From BQOK01 sp048388525 (GTDB lineage Bacteria > Bacillota > Clostridia > Oscillospirales > Ruminococcaceae), in NCBI RefSeq assembly GCF_048388525.1, contig NZ_DBGCTQ010000053.1, forward strand, positions 62,001 through 126,000: a stretch of 64,000 bases of DNA, in the 5' to 3' direction. The notes beneath the pieces were generated by a model. The model had not been told where the DNA came from. It ran no database searches and was given only the letters and a program-made list of their open reading frames with translations. This document shows, piece after piece, positions 56,186 to 64,000 of this stretch. Position 1 is the first letter of the stretch, and every line of letters begins with the position of its first letter. Position numbers and translations under genes: made by a program.

Positions 56186-57637
56186 ATGAAACGCCTGAAC
56201 CTGGTGCTCATCACCGCCGACCAAATGCGGTTCGACTGCATTGGCGCGCTGGGCCACCCGGACCTGGAGACCCCCCATCTGGATACCCTGGCAAACGAGG
56301 GCGTGGCCTTTACCCGCTGCTACAGCGCCACCCCCACCTGCATCCCGGCGCGGGCGGCGCTGTTCACCGGCCAGAGCCAGGAGCGGCACGGCCGGGTGGG
56401 CTACCAGGACGGGGTCGACTGGGAGTACCCCGTGACCCTGCCGGGGGAGCTGGCCCGGGCGGGTTACCACACCCACTGCGCGGGCAAGATGCACGTGTGG
56501 CCGCCCCGGAGCCTTTTGGGCTTTCACAGCGTGGACCTGCACGACGGCTTTCTGCCCTACCGCAATACCGGCACGGCGGCGCGGCAGTGGATGGGCCGCA
56601 TCGACGATTACCTGCCCTATCTGCAGGGCGCGGTGGGGGCGGACGCCACCATCAACGACCTGGGCCTGGGCTGCAATTCCTGGGCGGCGCGGCCCTGGGC
56701 CGGGCCGGAGCGGGCCCACCCCACCAACTGGACGGTGACGCGGTCGGCCGATTTTCTGCGCCGGCGCGACCCCACAAAGCCGTTTTTCCTTTGGACCAGC
56801 TTTGTGGCGCCCCACCCGCCCCTGGACCCGCCGGCACCCTATTTTGAGCTGTATGACCGGCGCGCGCTGGCGCCCCCGGCCATGGGGGACTGGGCCCTGC
56901 GGCCGGACCCGGCGGCCAACACCGCCGACGGTTTTACCGCCGCGCTGAGCGGGCCGCAGGTGCACGCCATGCAGGCGGGGTACTACGGGCTGATCACCCA
57001 CCTGGACCACCAGGTTGGGCGGCTGGTGCGCGAGCTGAAGGACGAGGGCGTTTTAAACGACACGGTGATACTGTTTACCAGCGACCACGGCGAGATGCTG
57101 GGCGACCATTGCATGCTGCGCAAGAGCCAGCCCTACGAGGGCAGCGCCCATGTGCCCCTGCTTTTGTGGGACCCGGGCGGCCACCTGGGCCTGCCCCGGG
57201 GCGGGCGGTGCACCGCGCTGGCGGAGCTGCGGGACGTGATGCCCACCCTGCTTGCCATTGCGGGCGCGCCCATTCCGGGCTGCGTGGACGGAAAGCCCCT
57301 GCTGGACGCGGCCCGCGCGGGCGTGCCGGTGCGGCAGAGCCTGCACGGCGAACACACCGCCCAGAGCGGACCGCCCCATTCCGCCCATTACCTGCTGGAG
57401 GGGGAATACAAGTATATCTGGTATTCCCACACCGGGCGTGAGCAGCTGTTCGACCTTGCGCAGGACCCCAGGGAGCTGCGCGATCTGGCGGGCGAAGCCG
57501 CCTGCGCGCAGACGCTGGCCCGGCTGCGCGGGCTGCTGGCACGGGAGCTGGAGGGCAGAGAAGAGGGTTATTCGGACGGGACCCGGCTGATTGCCGGGCG
57601 GCCGCCTGTGACGGTGCTGCGGCACCCCAAACTGTAA
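56186..57637 (+). CDS. Cys-type sulfatase
   Basis: 483 residues, no signal peptide, so it acts in the cytosol. LITADQMRFDC (Asp12) binds calcium, PTCIPARAALFTG carries the C-x-P-x-R modification site (Cys52-Pro54-Arg56) for conversion to formylglycine, and FTSDHGEMLGDH (about 295-306) completes the metal site. A Cys-type site needs an anaerobic radical-SAM maturase (anSME), which is not in this window. Coupled to the permease genes, it should remove sulfate from the imported sugar. The subfamily (S1) and substrate are not determined. Confidence 0.92.
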   Translation: MKRLNLVLITADQMRFDCIGALGHPDLETPHLDTLANEGVAFTRCYSATPTCIPARAALFTGQSQERHGRVGYQDGVDWEYPVTLPGELARAGYHTHCAGKMHVWPPRSLLGFHSVDLHDGFLPYRNTGTAARQWMGRIDDYLPYLQGAVGADATINDLGLGCNSWAARPWAGPERAHPTNWTVTRSADFLRRRDPTKPFFLWTSFVAPHPPLDPPAPYFELYDRRALAPPAMGDWALRPDPAANTADGFTAALSGPQVHAMQAGYYGLITHLDHQVGRLVRELKDEGVLNDTVILFTSDHGEMLGDHCMLRKSQPYEGSAHVPLLLWDPGGHLGLPRGGRCTALAELRDVMPTLLAIAGAPIPGCVDGKPLLDAARAGVPVRQSLHGEHTAQSGPPHSAHYLLEGEYKYIWYSHTGREQLFDLAQDPRELRDLAGEAACAQTLARLRGLLARELEGREEGYSDGTRLIAGRPPVTVLRHPKL

Positions 57638-57652
57638 AATGGAGGATGCTTT

Positions 57653-58504
57653 ATGCTGACCAACAATCTGGAACTGATGCAGCGCGCCTCGCGGGAGGGC
57701 TTTGCCATTCCCGCCATCAACACCCAGGGCGGCAACTACGACATTATCCGGGCCTGCTGCAAGGCCGCCCAGGAGATGCGCAGCCCGATTATCCTGGCCC
57801 ACTATGTGGCCACCGGCGCTTATTCCGGCCACGACTGGTTTGTGCAGGTGGCCAGGTGGTGCGCGGAGAAGGTGGATGTGCCCGTGTCGATCCATCTGGA
57901 TCACGGCGACAGCTTTGAGACCTGCATGGAGATGCTGAAGCTGGGCTTTACCAGCCTGATGATCGACGGCTCCACCCACCCCATTGAGGAGAATGCCGCC
58001 ATGACCAACGAGGTGCTGCGGGTGGCGAAGTGCTTTGGGGTGCCGGTAGAGGCCGAGATCGGCGAGCTGCTGCGGCTGGACAACGGCGTGCCCATGGAAA
58101 ACAAGAACATTGTGGACCCGGACGAGGTGCGGCACTTTTTGGAGCTGTGCCGGCCGGACACCCTGGCCATCGGCATCGGCAATGCCCACGGCTATTACCG
58201 GGGCAAGCCGGAGATCCACCTGGACGTGCTGGAGGCGGTGCGCCGGTTCACCGACATCCCGCTGGTGCTGCACGGCTGCACCGGCATGGAGGAGAGCGTG
58301 GTGCGCGACGCCATTCAGCTGGGGGTGGCCAAGATCAACTTCGGCACCGAGATCCGTTACAAATACGTGCAGCATTACCAGGAGGCGCTGGAGCAGATGG
58401 ACCACCAGGGCCATTCCTGGAAGCTGAGCCAGGCGGCCAGCGATGCGCTGGCCGAGGACATCAAAGGCATCATCCGCCTGTCCGGCTCTGCGGGCACGGT
58501 GTAA
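57653..58504 (+). CDS. Class II ketose-bisphosphate aldolase
   Basis: 283 residues. HLDHGDSF (from about 80) carries the catalytic Asp and zinc His, EAEIGELL follows, IGNAHGYYRG and VLHGCTGM give the other zinc ligands, and KINFGTEIR binds phosphate. It is of the FbaA/GatY/KbaY group that cleaves fructose- or tagatose-1,6-bisphosphate. In this operon, with a PFK homologue 6 kb upstream, it would end the route by giving two triose phosphates. AAAATGGAGGATGC precedes the ATG. Confidence 0.92.
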   Translation: MLTNNLELMQRASREGFAIPAINTQGGNYDIIRACCKAAQEMRSPIILAHYVATGAYSGHDWFVQVARWCAEKVDVPVSIHLDHGDSFETCMEMLKLGFTSLMIDGSTHPIEENAAMTNEVLRVAKCFGVPVEAEIGELLRLDNGVPMENKNIVDPDEVRHFLELCRPDTLAIGIGNAHGYYRGKPEIHLDVLEAVRRFTDIPLVLHGCTGMEESVVRDAIQLGVAKINFGTEIRYKYVQHYQEALEQMDHQGHSWKLSQAASDALAEDIKGIIRLSGSAGTV

Positions 58505-58580
58505 AAGCCCATCCCGGCTGCCCGCCGCAGGTTTTTGCCGCGGGCGCCGGCAGGTTTGAAAGAAAGCGAGAGAGCGCAAC

Positions 58581-59927
58581 ATGAAAAAACAACTGAACGT
58601 GGGGTTTATTGTAACGGTTTCGGGCCGGTGGCCCCGGGAGCTGCCCGAAAAGCGCTTTAAGGAGTACGGCGAGTGGGCCGAAGAGCACCTGCCCCACAGC
58701 AGGGTACACCGCTTTGAAAGGCTGGTGTGCACCCGGGAGGATATGCAGGCCTGCATCCAGGACTTTAAGCGCTGCGAGATCGACCTGATCCTGCTGGTGT
58801 ACGGCGCGTTTACCGGCGACGACATCGCCTGCGGGCTGGCCGACGCGCTGCGGGTGCCGCTGGTGCTGTGGGCCCCCCGCGAGGAGCAGTGGGTGCGCCA
58901 GGACCGGCTGTATGCGAACGCTTTGTGCAGCGCCACCATGAACGGCGCTTCGCTGCGGCGCATCGGCGCGCCCTGGCACATCGTGTACGGCAACAAGGAA
59001 GAGCAGAGGGTGGAGAAGGAGCTGCACGACCTGGTGAGCGCCTACGCCGCCCGCAAAAATTTGCAGGGGCTTACCTTCGGGCTGTTTGGCTACCGGCCCA
59101 CGGCCTTTTACAACTGCGCCTTCGACGAGGTGGCCATTCGCAAAACCTTTGGCGTGAATGTGGAGGAGACCGACCTGAAGGTGGTGTGCGACGAGATGGC
59201 CGCGCTGCCCTTCAGCGAGGTGGAGGCCGAGATGAAGCGCACCGCGGACGCCTGGGATACCTCGGCGCTGCCGGACGGCCACCTGGAAAACCATGCCAGG
59301 CTGTATTTGACCCTGAAAAAGCTGATGCCCCGCCAGGGGTACGACTGCGCGGCCATCAAGTGCTGGCCGGAGCTGGGCAACCTGCACATGACCCCCTGCG
59401 CGGTGCTGGGGCGCCTGAACGACGACGGGCTGTTCATCAGCTGCGAGGGGGATATGGACGCGGGCCTTGCGGGCCTGGCACAGAAGGTGCTGACCGGCCT
59501 GCCCCCCTTTATCACCGACCTGATCAACCTGGACGAAGAGGAAAACACCGTGACCTTCTGGCACTGCGGCAACGCGGCACCCAGCGTGCACAATGTTGCC
59601 GACGGGGTGAGCATGTGCAACCACCCGCTGGCGGGCCAGGGCACCGCGTTCTGGTGTTCGCTGAAGGAAGGGCCGGTAACCGCGGCGCGGTTTTCCAACA
59701 TTGACGGACAGTACAAATTGTTCCTTCTGCGGGGCACCGCCCTGCCCACCGCCCGCAACACCCGCGGCGCCATGGTGAACGTGAAGGTGGACACCCCGGT
59801 GCTGGAGCTGGTACAAAAGATCGCCGAGAACGGCATGAGCCACCACTACAGCGTGGTGTGGCAGGATGTGGCCGACGAGCTGGCGCAGCTGGCAAAGCTG
59901 CTGGGCATTCCGGTGGTCGAGCTGTGA
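58581..59927 (+). CDS. L-fucose/L-arabinose isomerase-like protein
   Basis: 448 residues. The N-terminal half is a FucI/AraA-type Rossmann region (LILLVYGAFTGDDIACGLADAL, VPLVLWAPREEQW), the middle has FGLFGYRPTAFYNCAFDE, and the C-terminal half shows CEGDMDAG, FWHCGNAAPS (about 323-332) and a beta-barrel ending PVVEL. This order matches the fucose/arabinose isomerase superfamily, which interconverts aldoses and ketoses with a divalent metal. True FucI is about 590 residues, so the substrate probably differs. Relatives with FucI-type C-termini isomerise sulfoquinovose in some Firmicutes, another option here. Confidence 0.75.
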   Translation: MKKQLNVGFIVTVSGRWPRELPEKRFKEYGEWAEEHLPHSRVHRFERLVCTREDMQACIQDFKRCEIDLILLVYGAFTGDDIACGLADALRVPLVLWAPREEQWVRQDRLYANALCSATMNGASLRRIGAPWHIVYGNKEEQRVEKELHDLVSAYAARKNLQGLTFGLFGYRPTAFYNCAFDEVAIRKTFGVNVEETDLKVVCDEMAALPFSEVEAEMKRTADAWDTSALPDGHLENHARLYLTLKKLMPRQGYDCAAIKCWPELGNLHMTPCAVLGRLNDDGLFISCEGDMDAGLAGLAQKVLTGLPPFITDLINLDEEENTVTFWHCGNAAPSVHNVADGVSMCNHPLAGQGTAFWCSLKEGPVTAARFSNIDGQYKLFLLRGTALPTARNTRGAMVNVKVDTPVLELVQKIAENGMSHHYSVVWQDVADELAQLAKLLGIPVVEL

Positions 59928-59974
59928 GCGGCCGCGCCCCGGAGAGATAAAACGAGCATGTGAAAGGAACCGCC

Positions 59975-60010
59975 ATGAAGCGAAGGATTTTTGACTCCTC
60001 GGCCCAATGA
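59975..60010 (+). other. 11-codon open frame before the SIS gene
   Basis: ATG at 59975 with GAAAGGAACC upstream, frame MKRRIFDSSAQ then TGA. A ribosome site and clean stop make it possibly translated. It may be a leader peptide or chance. Confidence 0.25.
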
Positions 60011-60061
60011 CGCGCAGAGGGACCGAACGACCACATTTTGTACCGACAAAGGAGTTTTATC

Positions 60062-61120
60062 ATGGAAAAGAAAAACAGTTCCCTCACCTACCGTGAGATC
60101 TACGGCCAGGCGGACTCGTTCGCGGCCATCAACGCCACCCTGCCGGAGATCTTTGCCACCCTGGACAAGGTGTTTGCCGAGCGTTACGACGAGCTGATCT
60201 TTACCGGCTGCGGCACCAGCCTGTACCTGGCACAGACCGCCGCCCACGCCTGGTGCGCCTACAACGAGACCCCCGCCAAGGCGGTGTGCTGCTCGGAGTT
60301 ATATTTCTTTCCGGAAGTGTATTTAAAGGGCAAAAAGGTGCTGGTGCTGCCCATCACCCGCAAGAGCTACACCACCGAGGTGCGCATGGCCATTGACAAG
60401 GCGCACACCTACCCCGGGGTGAAGAGCCTTGCCATTACCTGCGACAAGGACTCGGAAAAATACAACGACGCGTACATCCTGTCGCCCGAGACGGCGGAGG
60501 AGAGCGTGATTATGACCCGCAGCTTCACCAGCATGGTGTACCTGGCGGTGATCATGGGCATGTACGCAGGCGGCAGGCGGGGCGAGATCGACGCCATGGC
60601 CGATTACCCGGCCAACGCCCGCCGGCTGCTGGTGCAGATGGACAGCCTGGCAAAGGACATTATTGGCCGCCACCACGGGCTGAACCTGTTCATCACCCTG
60701 GGCCAGGGCCTTTATTACGGCGTGGCGAACGAGTGCATGAACAAGATGAAGGAGATGGGCATTGCCAACTCCGAGGCCTATTACAGCCTGGAATACCGCC
60801 ATGGGCCCATGAGCCTGGTGGACGAAAACACCCTGGTGCTGACCCTGGCCCACCCGGCGGCGCTGGAGGACGACGCAAAGCTTTTGCGCCAGATGAAGAG
60901 CTACGGCGCGGTGACCGCGGCGATCGGCGACGGGGTGGCCGCGGCCATGCCGGACGCGGACTACACCCTGGAGCTGGGCTGCGGGTACAACGCCCAGCAG
61001 AACGCGGCGCTGATCGGCTTTATCGGCCAGTTTTTGGGGTACTACCTGGCTGAGAAAAAGGACATCGACGCCGACAGCCCCCGCCACCTGACCCAGGCCA
61101 TCGTGCTGGACGACAAGTAA
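60062..61120 (+). CDS. SIS-domain sugar isomerase/deaminase (GlmS/FrlB/AgaS-like)
   Basis: 352 residues from the ATG at 60062 (AAAGGAG upstream). Two SIS domains: FTGCGTSLYLAQTAAHAW (about 46-63) and FITLGQGLYYGVANE; SEAYYSLEYRHGPMSLVDENTLV (about 240-262) is the Glu-His catalytic loop of GlmS-type isomerases, and the end reads DADSPRHLTQ as in that group. There is no glutaminase domain. Such enzymes convert amino-sugar or fructosamine phosphates into ketose phosphates or deaminate them. It is the last gene of the operon. Confidence 0.85.
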   Translation: MEKKNSSLTYREIYGQADSFAAINATLPEIFATLDKVFAERYDELIFTGCGTSLYLAQTAAHAWCAYNETPAKAVCCSELYFFPEVYLKGKKVLVLPITRKSYTTEVRMAIDKAHTYPGVKSLAITCDKDSEKYNDAYILSPETAEESVIMTRSFTSMVYLAVIMGMYAGGRRGEIDAMADYPANARRLLVQMDSLAKDIIGRHHGLNLFITLGQGLYYGVANECMNKMKEMGIANSEAYYSLEYRHGPMSLVDENTLVLTLAHPAALEDDAKLLRQMKSYGAVTAAIGDGVAAAMPDADYTLELGCGYNAQQNAALIGFIGQFLGYYLAEKKDIDADSPRHLTQAIVLDDK

Positions 61121-61144
61121 AGCCCCCTTCTTTTTCTTCATAGC

Positions 61145-61187
61145 GGAAAGGCCCTGCCTTGGTTTAAACCAGGCGGGGCCTTTCTGC
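61145..61187 (+). terminator. Terminator of sugar operon
   Basis: GGAAAGGCCCTGCCTTGG (61145-61162) pairs with CCAGGCGGGGCCTTTC (61169-61184) with one wobble around TTTAAA. Confidence 0.8.
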
Positions 61188-61278
61188 GCCGTGAGCAGGG
61201 AATGAATTGTACGTTATATGAGGACATTTGTGGCGTTTGTGCGTCTGTGGTGGAAAAACGGCCGTTTTTTTGGGCAAG

Positions 61279-61314
61279 TTGGTTCTGGCTTTTGCTTTTG
61301 CTTTATACTATACT
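61279..61314 (+). promoter_or_regulatory. Candidate promoter of serCA
   Basis: TTGGTT (61279-61284) and overlapping TATACT boxes at 61304-61309 and 61309-61314. Spacing of 19 or 24 is not ideal. Confidence 0.4.
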
Positions 61315-61364
61315 AAAGTTACCGCACCGTTTGCGCGGCAAAACGATTTCGGAGGGATAAAGCT

Positions 61365-62447
61365 ATGGCAAGAGTGTACAATTTCAGCGCGGGCCCGTCC
61401 ATGCTGTTTGAGCAGGTGCTGCGCACCGCCCAATCGGAACTGATGGACTACGGTTCATCCGGCCAGTCCGTGATGGAGATGAGTCACCGCAGCAGTAGCT
61501 TTGAGGGCATCATCCGCGAGACCGAGGCCGCGCTGCGGCGGGTGCTGGGCATCCCGGGAAATTATAAGGTGGGCTTTTTTCAGGGGGGCGCCTCGACCCA
61601 GTTCGACATGGTGCCCCTGAACCTGATGACCACCGGCCAGGCCGATTACATTGTAACCGGCAACTTTTCGGGCCGGGCGGCCAAGGAGGCGGCCAAGTTC
61701 GGCAAGGTGAACCTGGTGGCGAGCTCGAAGGATCAAAACTTTACTTATATCCCGGACGTGGACAAGATCGCATACACCCCCGGCGCAAGCTATGTGCACA
61801 TCTGTGAGAACAACACCATTTTCGGCACCCGCTACACCAAGCTGCCCCAGGTGCCCGGCGTGCCCCTGGTGGCGGACATGAGCAGCTGCATTTTGTCGCG
61901 CCCCACCGACGTTGCAAAGTATGGCCTTTTGTACTTTGGCGTGCAGAAGAATGTGGCGCCGGCGGGCATGGCGGTGGCCGTGGTGCGGGAGGACCTGGTG
62001 GGCAAAGCGGCCGAAACGGTGCCCAGCATGCTGAACTACCAGACCATTCTGGAGGCGGACAGCATGTACAACACGCCCCCCTGCTGGTGCATTTACATGA
62101 TGGGCCTGACCCTTCGATACATCGAGCAGGAGATCGGGGGCCTTGCCGAGATGGAAAAGCGAAACAACGCCAAGGCCGCGCTGCTGTACGACTACCTGGA
62201 CGGCCAGACCTTTTTTAAAAACCCGGTGCAGAAGGAATTCCGCAGCATCATGAACGTGACCTTTACCAGCCCGGACGCGGACACCGACAAAAAGTTCTGC
62301 GCCGAGGCAGCCGCCGCGGGCTTTGTGAACCTGAAGGGCCACCGGCTGGTGGGCGGCATGCGGGCCTCGATCTACAACGCCATGCCCGCCGAGGGGGTGG
62401 CAAGGCTGGTGCAGTTCATGGAGGACTTTGCCAAAAAGAACGGCTGA
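61365..62447 (+). CDS. serC: Phosphoserine aminotransferase
   Basis: 360 residues. YNFSAGPSML at the N-terminus, SHRSSSFEGI, the substrate loop FFQGGASTQFDMVPLNL and GVQKNVAPAG (about 187-196) with the PLP lysine. It converts 3-phosphohydroxypyruvate and glutamate to phosphoserine. GGAGGG precedes the ATG. Followed by serA after 24 bases. Confidence 0.95.
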   Translation: MARVYNFSAGPSMLFEQVLRTAQSELMDYGSSGQSVMEMSHRSSSFEGIIRETEAALRRVLGIPGNYKVGFFQGGASTQFDMVPLNLMTTGQADYIVTGNFSGRAAKEAAKFGKVNLVASSKDQNFTYIPDVDKIAYTPGASYVHICENNTIFGTRYTKLPQVPGVPLVADMSSCILSRPTDVAKYGLLYFGVQKNVAPAGMAVAVVREDLVGKAAETVPSMLNYQTILEADSMYNTPPCWCIYMMGLTLRYIEQEIGGLAEMEKRNNAKAALLYDYLDGQTFFKNPVQKEFRSIMNVTFTSPDADTDKKFCAEAAAAGFVNLKGHRLVGGMRASIYNAMPAEGVARLVQFMEDFAKKNG

Positions 62448-62471
62448 CCGTTTGAAAAAGGAGCATGTGAT

Positions 62472-63635
62472 ATGTTTACTATAAAAACGCTGAACAATAT
62501 TTCGCCCGCGGGCCTGGCAAAGCTGGGGCCCAGCCAGTTCCGCATCGACGAGGAGGGCGCCGAGCCCCAGGGCATTCTGGTGCGCAGCGCCCAGATGCAC
62601 GAGATGGAGCTGCCCGAGAGCCTTTTGGCCATTGGCCGGGCGGGGGCGGGCGTGAACAACATCCCGGTGGAGAAATGCAGCGAGGCGGGCATTGTGGTGT
62701 TCAACACCCCCGGCGCCAACGCGGGCGGCGTGGCCGAGCTGACCATTGGCGCGCTGGTGCTGGCAAGCCGCAACCTGTGGCCCGCCATGCAGTGGGTGCA
62801 GGGCCTTGCGGGCCAGGGCGACGCGGTGGCAAAGCTGGTGGAAAAGGGCAAAAGCCAGTTTGTGGGGCCCGAGCTTGCGGGCAAAAAGCTGGGCGTGGTG
62901 GGCCTGGGGGCCATCGGCGTGAAGGTGGCGAACGCGGCCGCGCACCTGGGCATGGATGTGTATGGCTACGACCCCTATATCTCGGTGGACGCGGCCTGGA
63001 TGCTCTCGCGCAGCGTGACCCACAGCGTGAGCCTGACCGAGCTGCTGGCCCAGTGCGACTACATCACCCTGCACCTGCCGGTGAACGACCAGACCCGGGG
63101 CTTTATGAACGAGGGGGTGTTCCGGGGCTGCAAGCCCGGGCTGCGCCTTTTGAACTTTGCCCGGGGCGAACTGGTGGACAACGCCGCCCTGCTGGCGGCA
63201 CTTGCCTGCGGCCAGGCGGCGGCCTATGTGACCGACTTCCCCAAGGAAGAGCTGCTGGGGGTGCCGGGTGTGGTGTGCATCCCGCACCTGGGCGCTTCCA
63301 CCCCCGAAAGCGAGGACAACTGCGCTGTGATGGCCGCCGAACAGCTGGCCGACTACCTGTTGAACGGCAACATCAAAAACAGCGTGAACCTGCCCGAGGT
63401 GGTGCTGCCCCGCGCCGCGGGCAAGCGGGTGTGCGTGCTGCACAAAAACGAGCCGGGCCTGATCAGCGCCATCACGGCGGTGACCACCGAGGCAGCGCTG
63501 AACATCGAGAACATGATGAACAAGAGCAAAAAGGATATGGCCTACACCCTGCTGGATGTGACCGGCCCGGTGGGCGGGCAGCTGGCCGAGAGGCTGGCGG
63601 CCATTCCCTCGGTGGTGCGGGTGCGGGTGCTGTGA
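62472..63635 (+). CDS. serA: D-3-phosphoglycerate dehydrogenase
   Basis: 387 residues. GLGAIGVKVANAAAHLGM (about 143-160) binds NAD, FARGELVDN carries the conserved Arg, and PHLGASTPESEDN the catalytic His. A C-terminal ACT-type domain (VCVLHKNEPGLISAITAVTTEAALNIENM) of about 70 residues suggests serine feedback. It lacks the ASB domain of long SerA forms. AAAAAGGAGC precedes the ATG. First step of serine synthesis; serB is not here. Confidence 0.95.
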   Translation: MFTIKTLNNISPAGLAKLGPSQFRIDEEGAEPQGILVRSAQMHEMELPESLLAIGRAGAGVNNIPVEKCSEAGIVVFNTPGANAGGVAELTIGALVLASRNLWPAMQWVQGLAGQGDAVAKLVEKGKSQFVGPELAGKKLGVVGLGAIGVKVANAAAHLGMDVYGYDPYISVDAAWMLSRSVTHSVSLTELLAQCDYITLHLPVNDQTRGFMNEGVFRGCKPGLRLLNFARGELVDNAALLAALACGQAAAYVTDFPKEELLGVPGVVCIPHLGASTPESEDNCAVMAAEQLADYLLNGNIKNSVNLPEVVLPRAAGKRVCVLHKNEPGLISAITAVTTEAALNIENMMNKSKKDMAYTLLDVTGPVGGQLAERLAAIPSVVRVRVL

Positions 63636-63683
63636 GGCGCGCAAAAGCCCGACAGTAAGTGGCAGAGAGCACACAAAACATAC

Positions 63684-63727
63684 AAAACCGGCGCCCCGGC
63701 TTTGAAAAGCCGCGGCGCCGGTTTTTT
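63684..63727 (+). terminator. Rho-independent terminator of serCA
   Basis: AAAACCGGCGCC (63684-63695) pairs with GGCGCCGGTTTT (63714-63725) with inner GGCTTT/AAAGCC pairing, then TT. Confidence 0.9.
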
Positions 63728-63907
63728 GTGGGGTGTTGGGAAAGAACCTGCTTTTTGGAGGCAGATCGGGTTTTGGTTCCGGCACGGTGCGGCTATCAGG
63801 CGGTTTGGGTCCCGGCATGCTGCTGCGGCAGGCCATGTGGGCATATGCCCGCCCGTTTGCAGGAGCCCGCAGGCCAGACGCTGGATGGGAGCTTGCCGCA
63901 AAAATGT

Positions 63908-64000
63908 CAGCGCTGCTTCGGCGTTTGGTCGGGGCCGGACTGCTGCTCTTTGCCGCAGCGGGAGGCGCAGTGGGCGCAGTCGCCGCCGCAGCTGCCGGAA
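63908..64000 (-). CDS. C-terminus of a Cys-rich protein (partial at right edge)
   Basis: The minus strand is open from the right edge to a TGA (complement of 63908-63910). The visible end, SGSCGGDCAHCASRCGKEQ and eleven more residues, has four Cys in a CxxxCxxCxxxC layout. That resembles the C-terminus of FeoB-associated Cys-rich membrane proteins, which would put a feo locus just outside. Only 30 residues are visible, so this is tentative. The 180 bases between here and the serA terminator show no gene. Confidence 0.35.

Noticed and set aside
1..64000. tRNA genes, CRISPR arrays, insertion sequences or prophage
   Set aside because: No cloverleaf with T-loop signature, no regularly spaced repeats, no transposase or phage genes were recognised on reading.

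Overview
The DNA is strongly G+C-rich and almost fully coding. It has Firmicute-style Shine-Dalgarno sites (AGGAGG-like), frequent ATGA and GTGA start/stop overlaps and many strong rho-independent terminators. A dipicolinate synthase pair (spoVFA/dpaA, spoVFB/dpaB) points to an endospore former. A preQ1-III-type riboswitch in front of queT, a class known mainly from Faecalibacterium and relatives, points to the Oscillospiraceae/Ruminococcaceae (gut Clostridia). No tRNA, rRNA, CRISPR array or insertion sequence was recognised.

Layout. 1-5.8 kb: end of a GH31 glycosidase; an ECF sigma/anti-sigma pair followed by a small secreted protein, with abrupt A+T-rich sectors inside normal G+C-rich DNA; an AlbA_2 (Schlafen-like) regulator behind five TCTAACCA repeats; an L,D-transpeptidase. 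5.9-10.6 kb: pyrimidine operon pyrC-F-K-D-E behind a leader-peptide/attenuator arrangement. 10.7-15.7 kb: second ECF sigma factor with a DUF2461 gene, a DEAD-box helicase, and a MerR-ybjQ-yhfC operon with a 19-bp-spacer MerR promoter. 15.7-21 kb: BMP-type nucleoside ABC transporter. 21-24.6 kb: a small membrane protein, NAD(P)HX epimerase, an RmlD-like reductase and CCA-adding enzyme. 24.7-34.2 kb: a 1047-residue surface protein, a transglutaminase lipoprotein, a compact pilus/secretion-like module (GspF, four pilin-like small proteins, PilT) and a BTAD regulator with a GGDEF-like tail. 34.2-38 kb: pheST on the minus strand behind a Phe T-box. 38-42 kb: acpS, a solitary mazF, a double-HTH protein and a GT-C-like membrane protein. 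42-48.1 kb: murC (minus), dpaAB, and an ECF sigma gene flanked by two RsgI-like genes with very acidic tails. 48.2-49.6 kb: a HAD phosphatase and queT (minus). 49.6-61.2 kb: a LacI-controlled sugar locus. 61.3-63.7 kb: serC-serA. A cysteine-rich partial gene enters from the right edge.

How the genes work together. The most distinctive block is 49.6-61.2 kb. It holds a LacI regulator, a 6-phosphofructokinase homologue with mixed ATP/PPi determinants, a solute-binding protein with two permeases, a Cys-type sulfatase, a class II aldolase, an L-fucose/arabinose-isomerase-like protein and a GlmS-like SIS isomerase. A near-consensus promoter (TTGACA-17-TATAAT) is overlapped and followed by three copies of an 18-bp operator, and a degenerate copy lies in the lacI leader. 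Together these read as a regulon for uptake, desulfation, isomerisation, phosphorylation and aldol cleavage of a sulfated or otherwise modified sugar; the exact substrate is not established. The other candidate systems are the compact PilT-only pilus module with its surface protein, and the RsgI/ECF/RsgI signalling locus.
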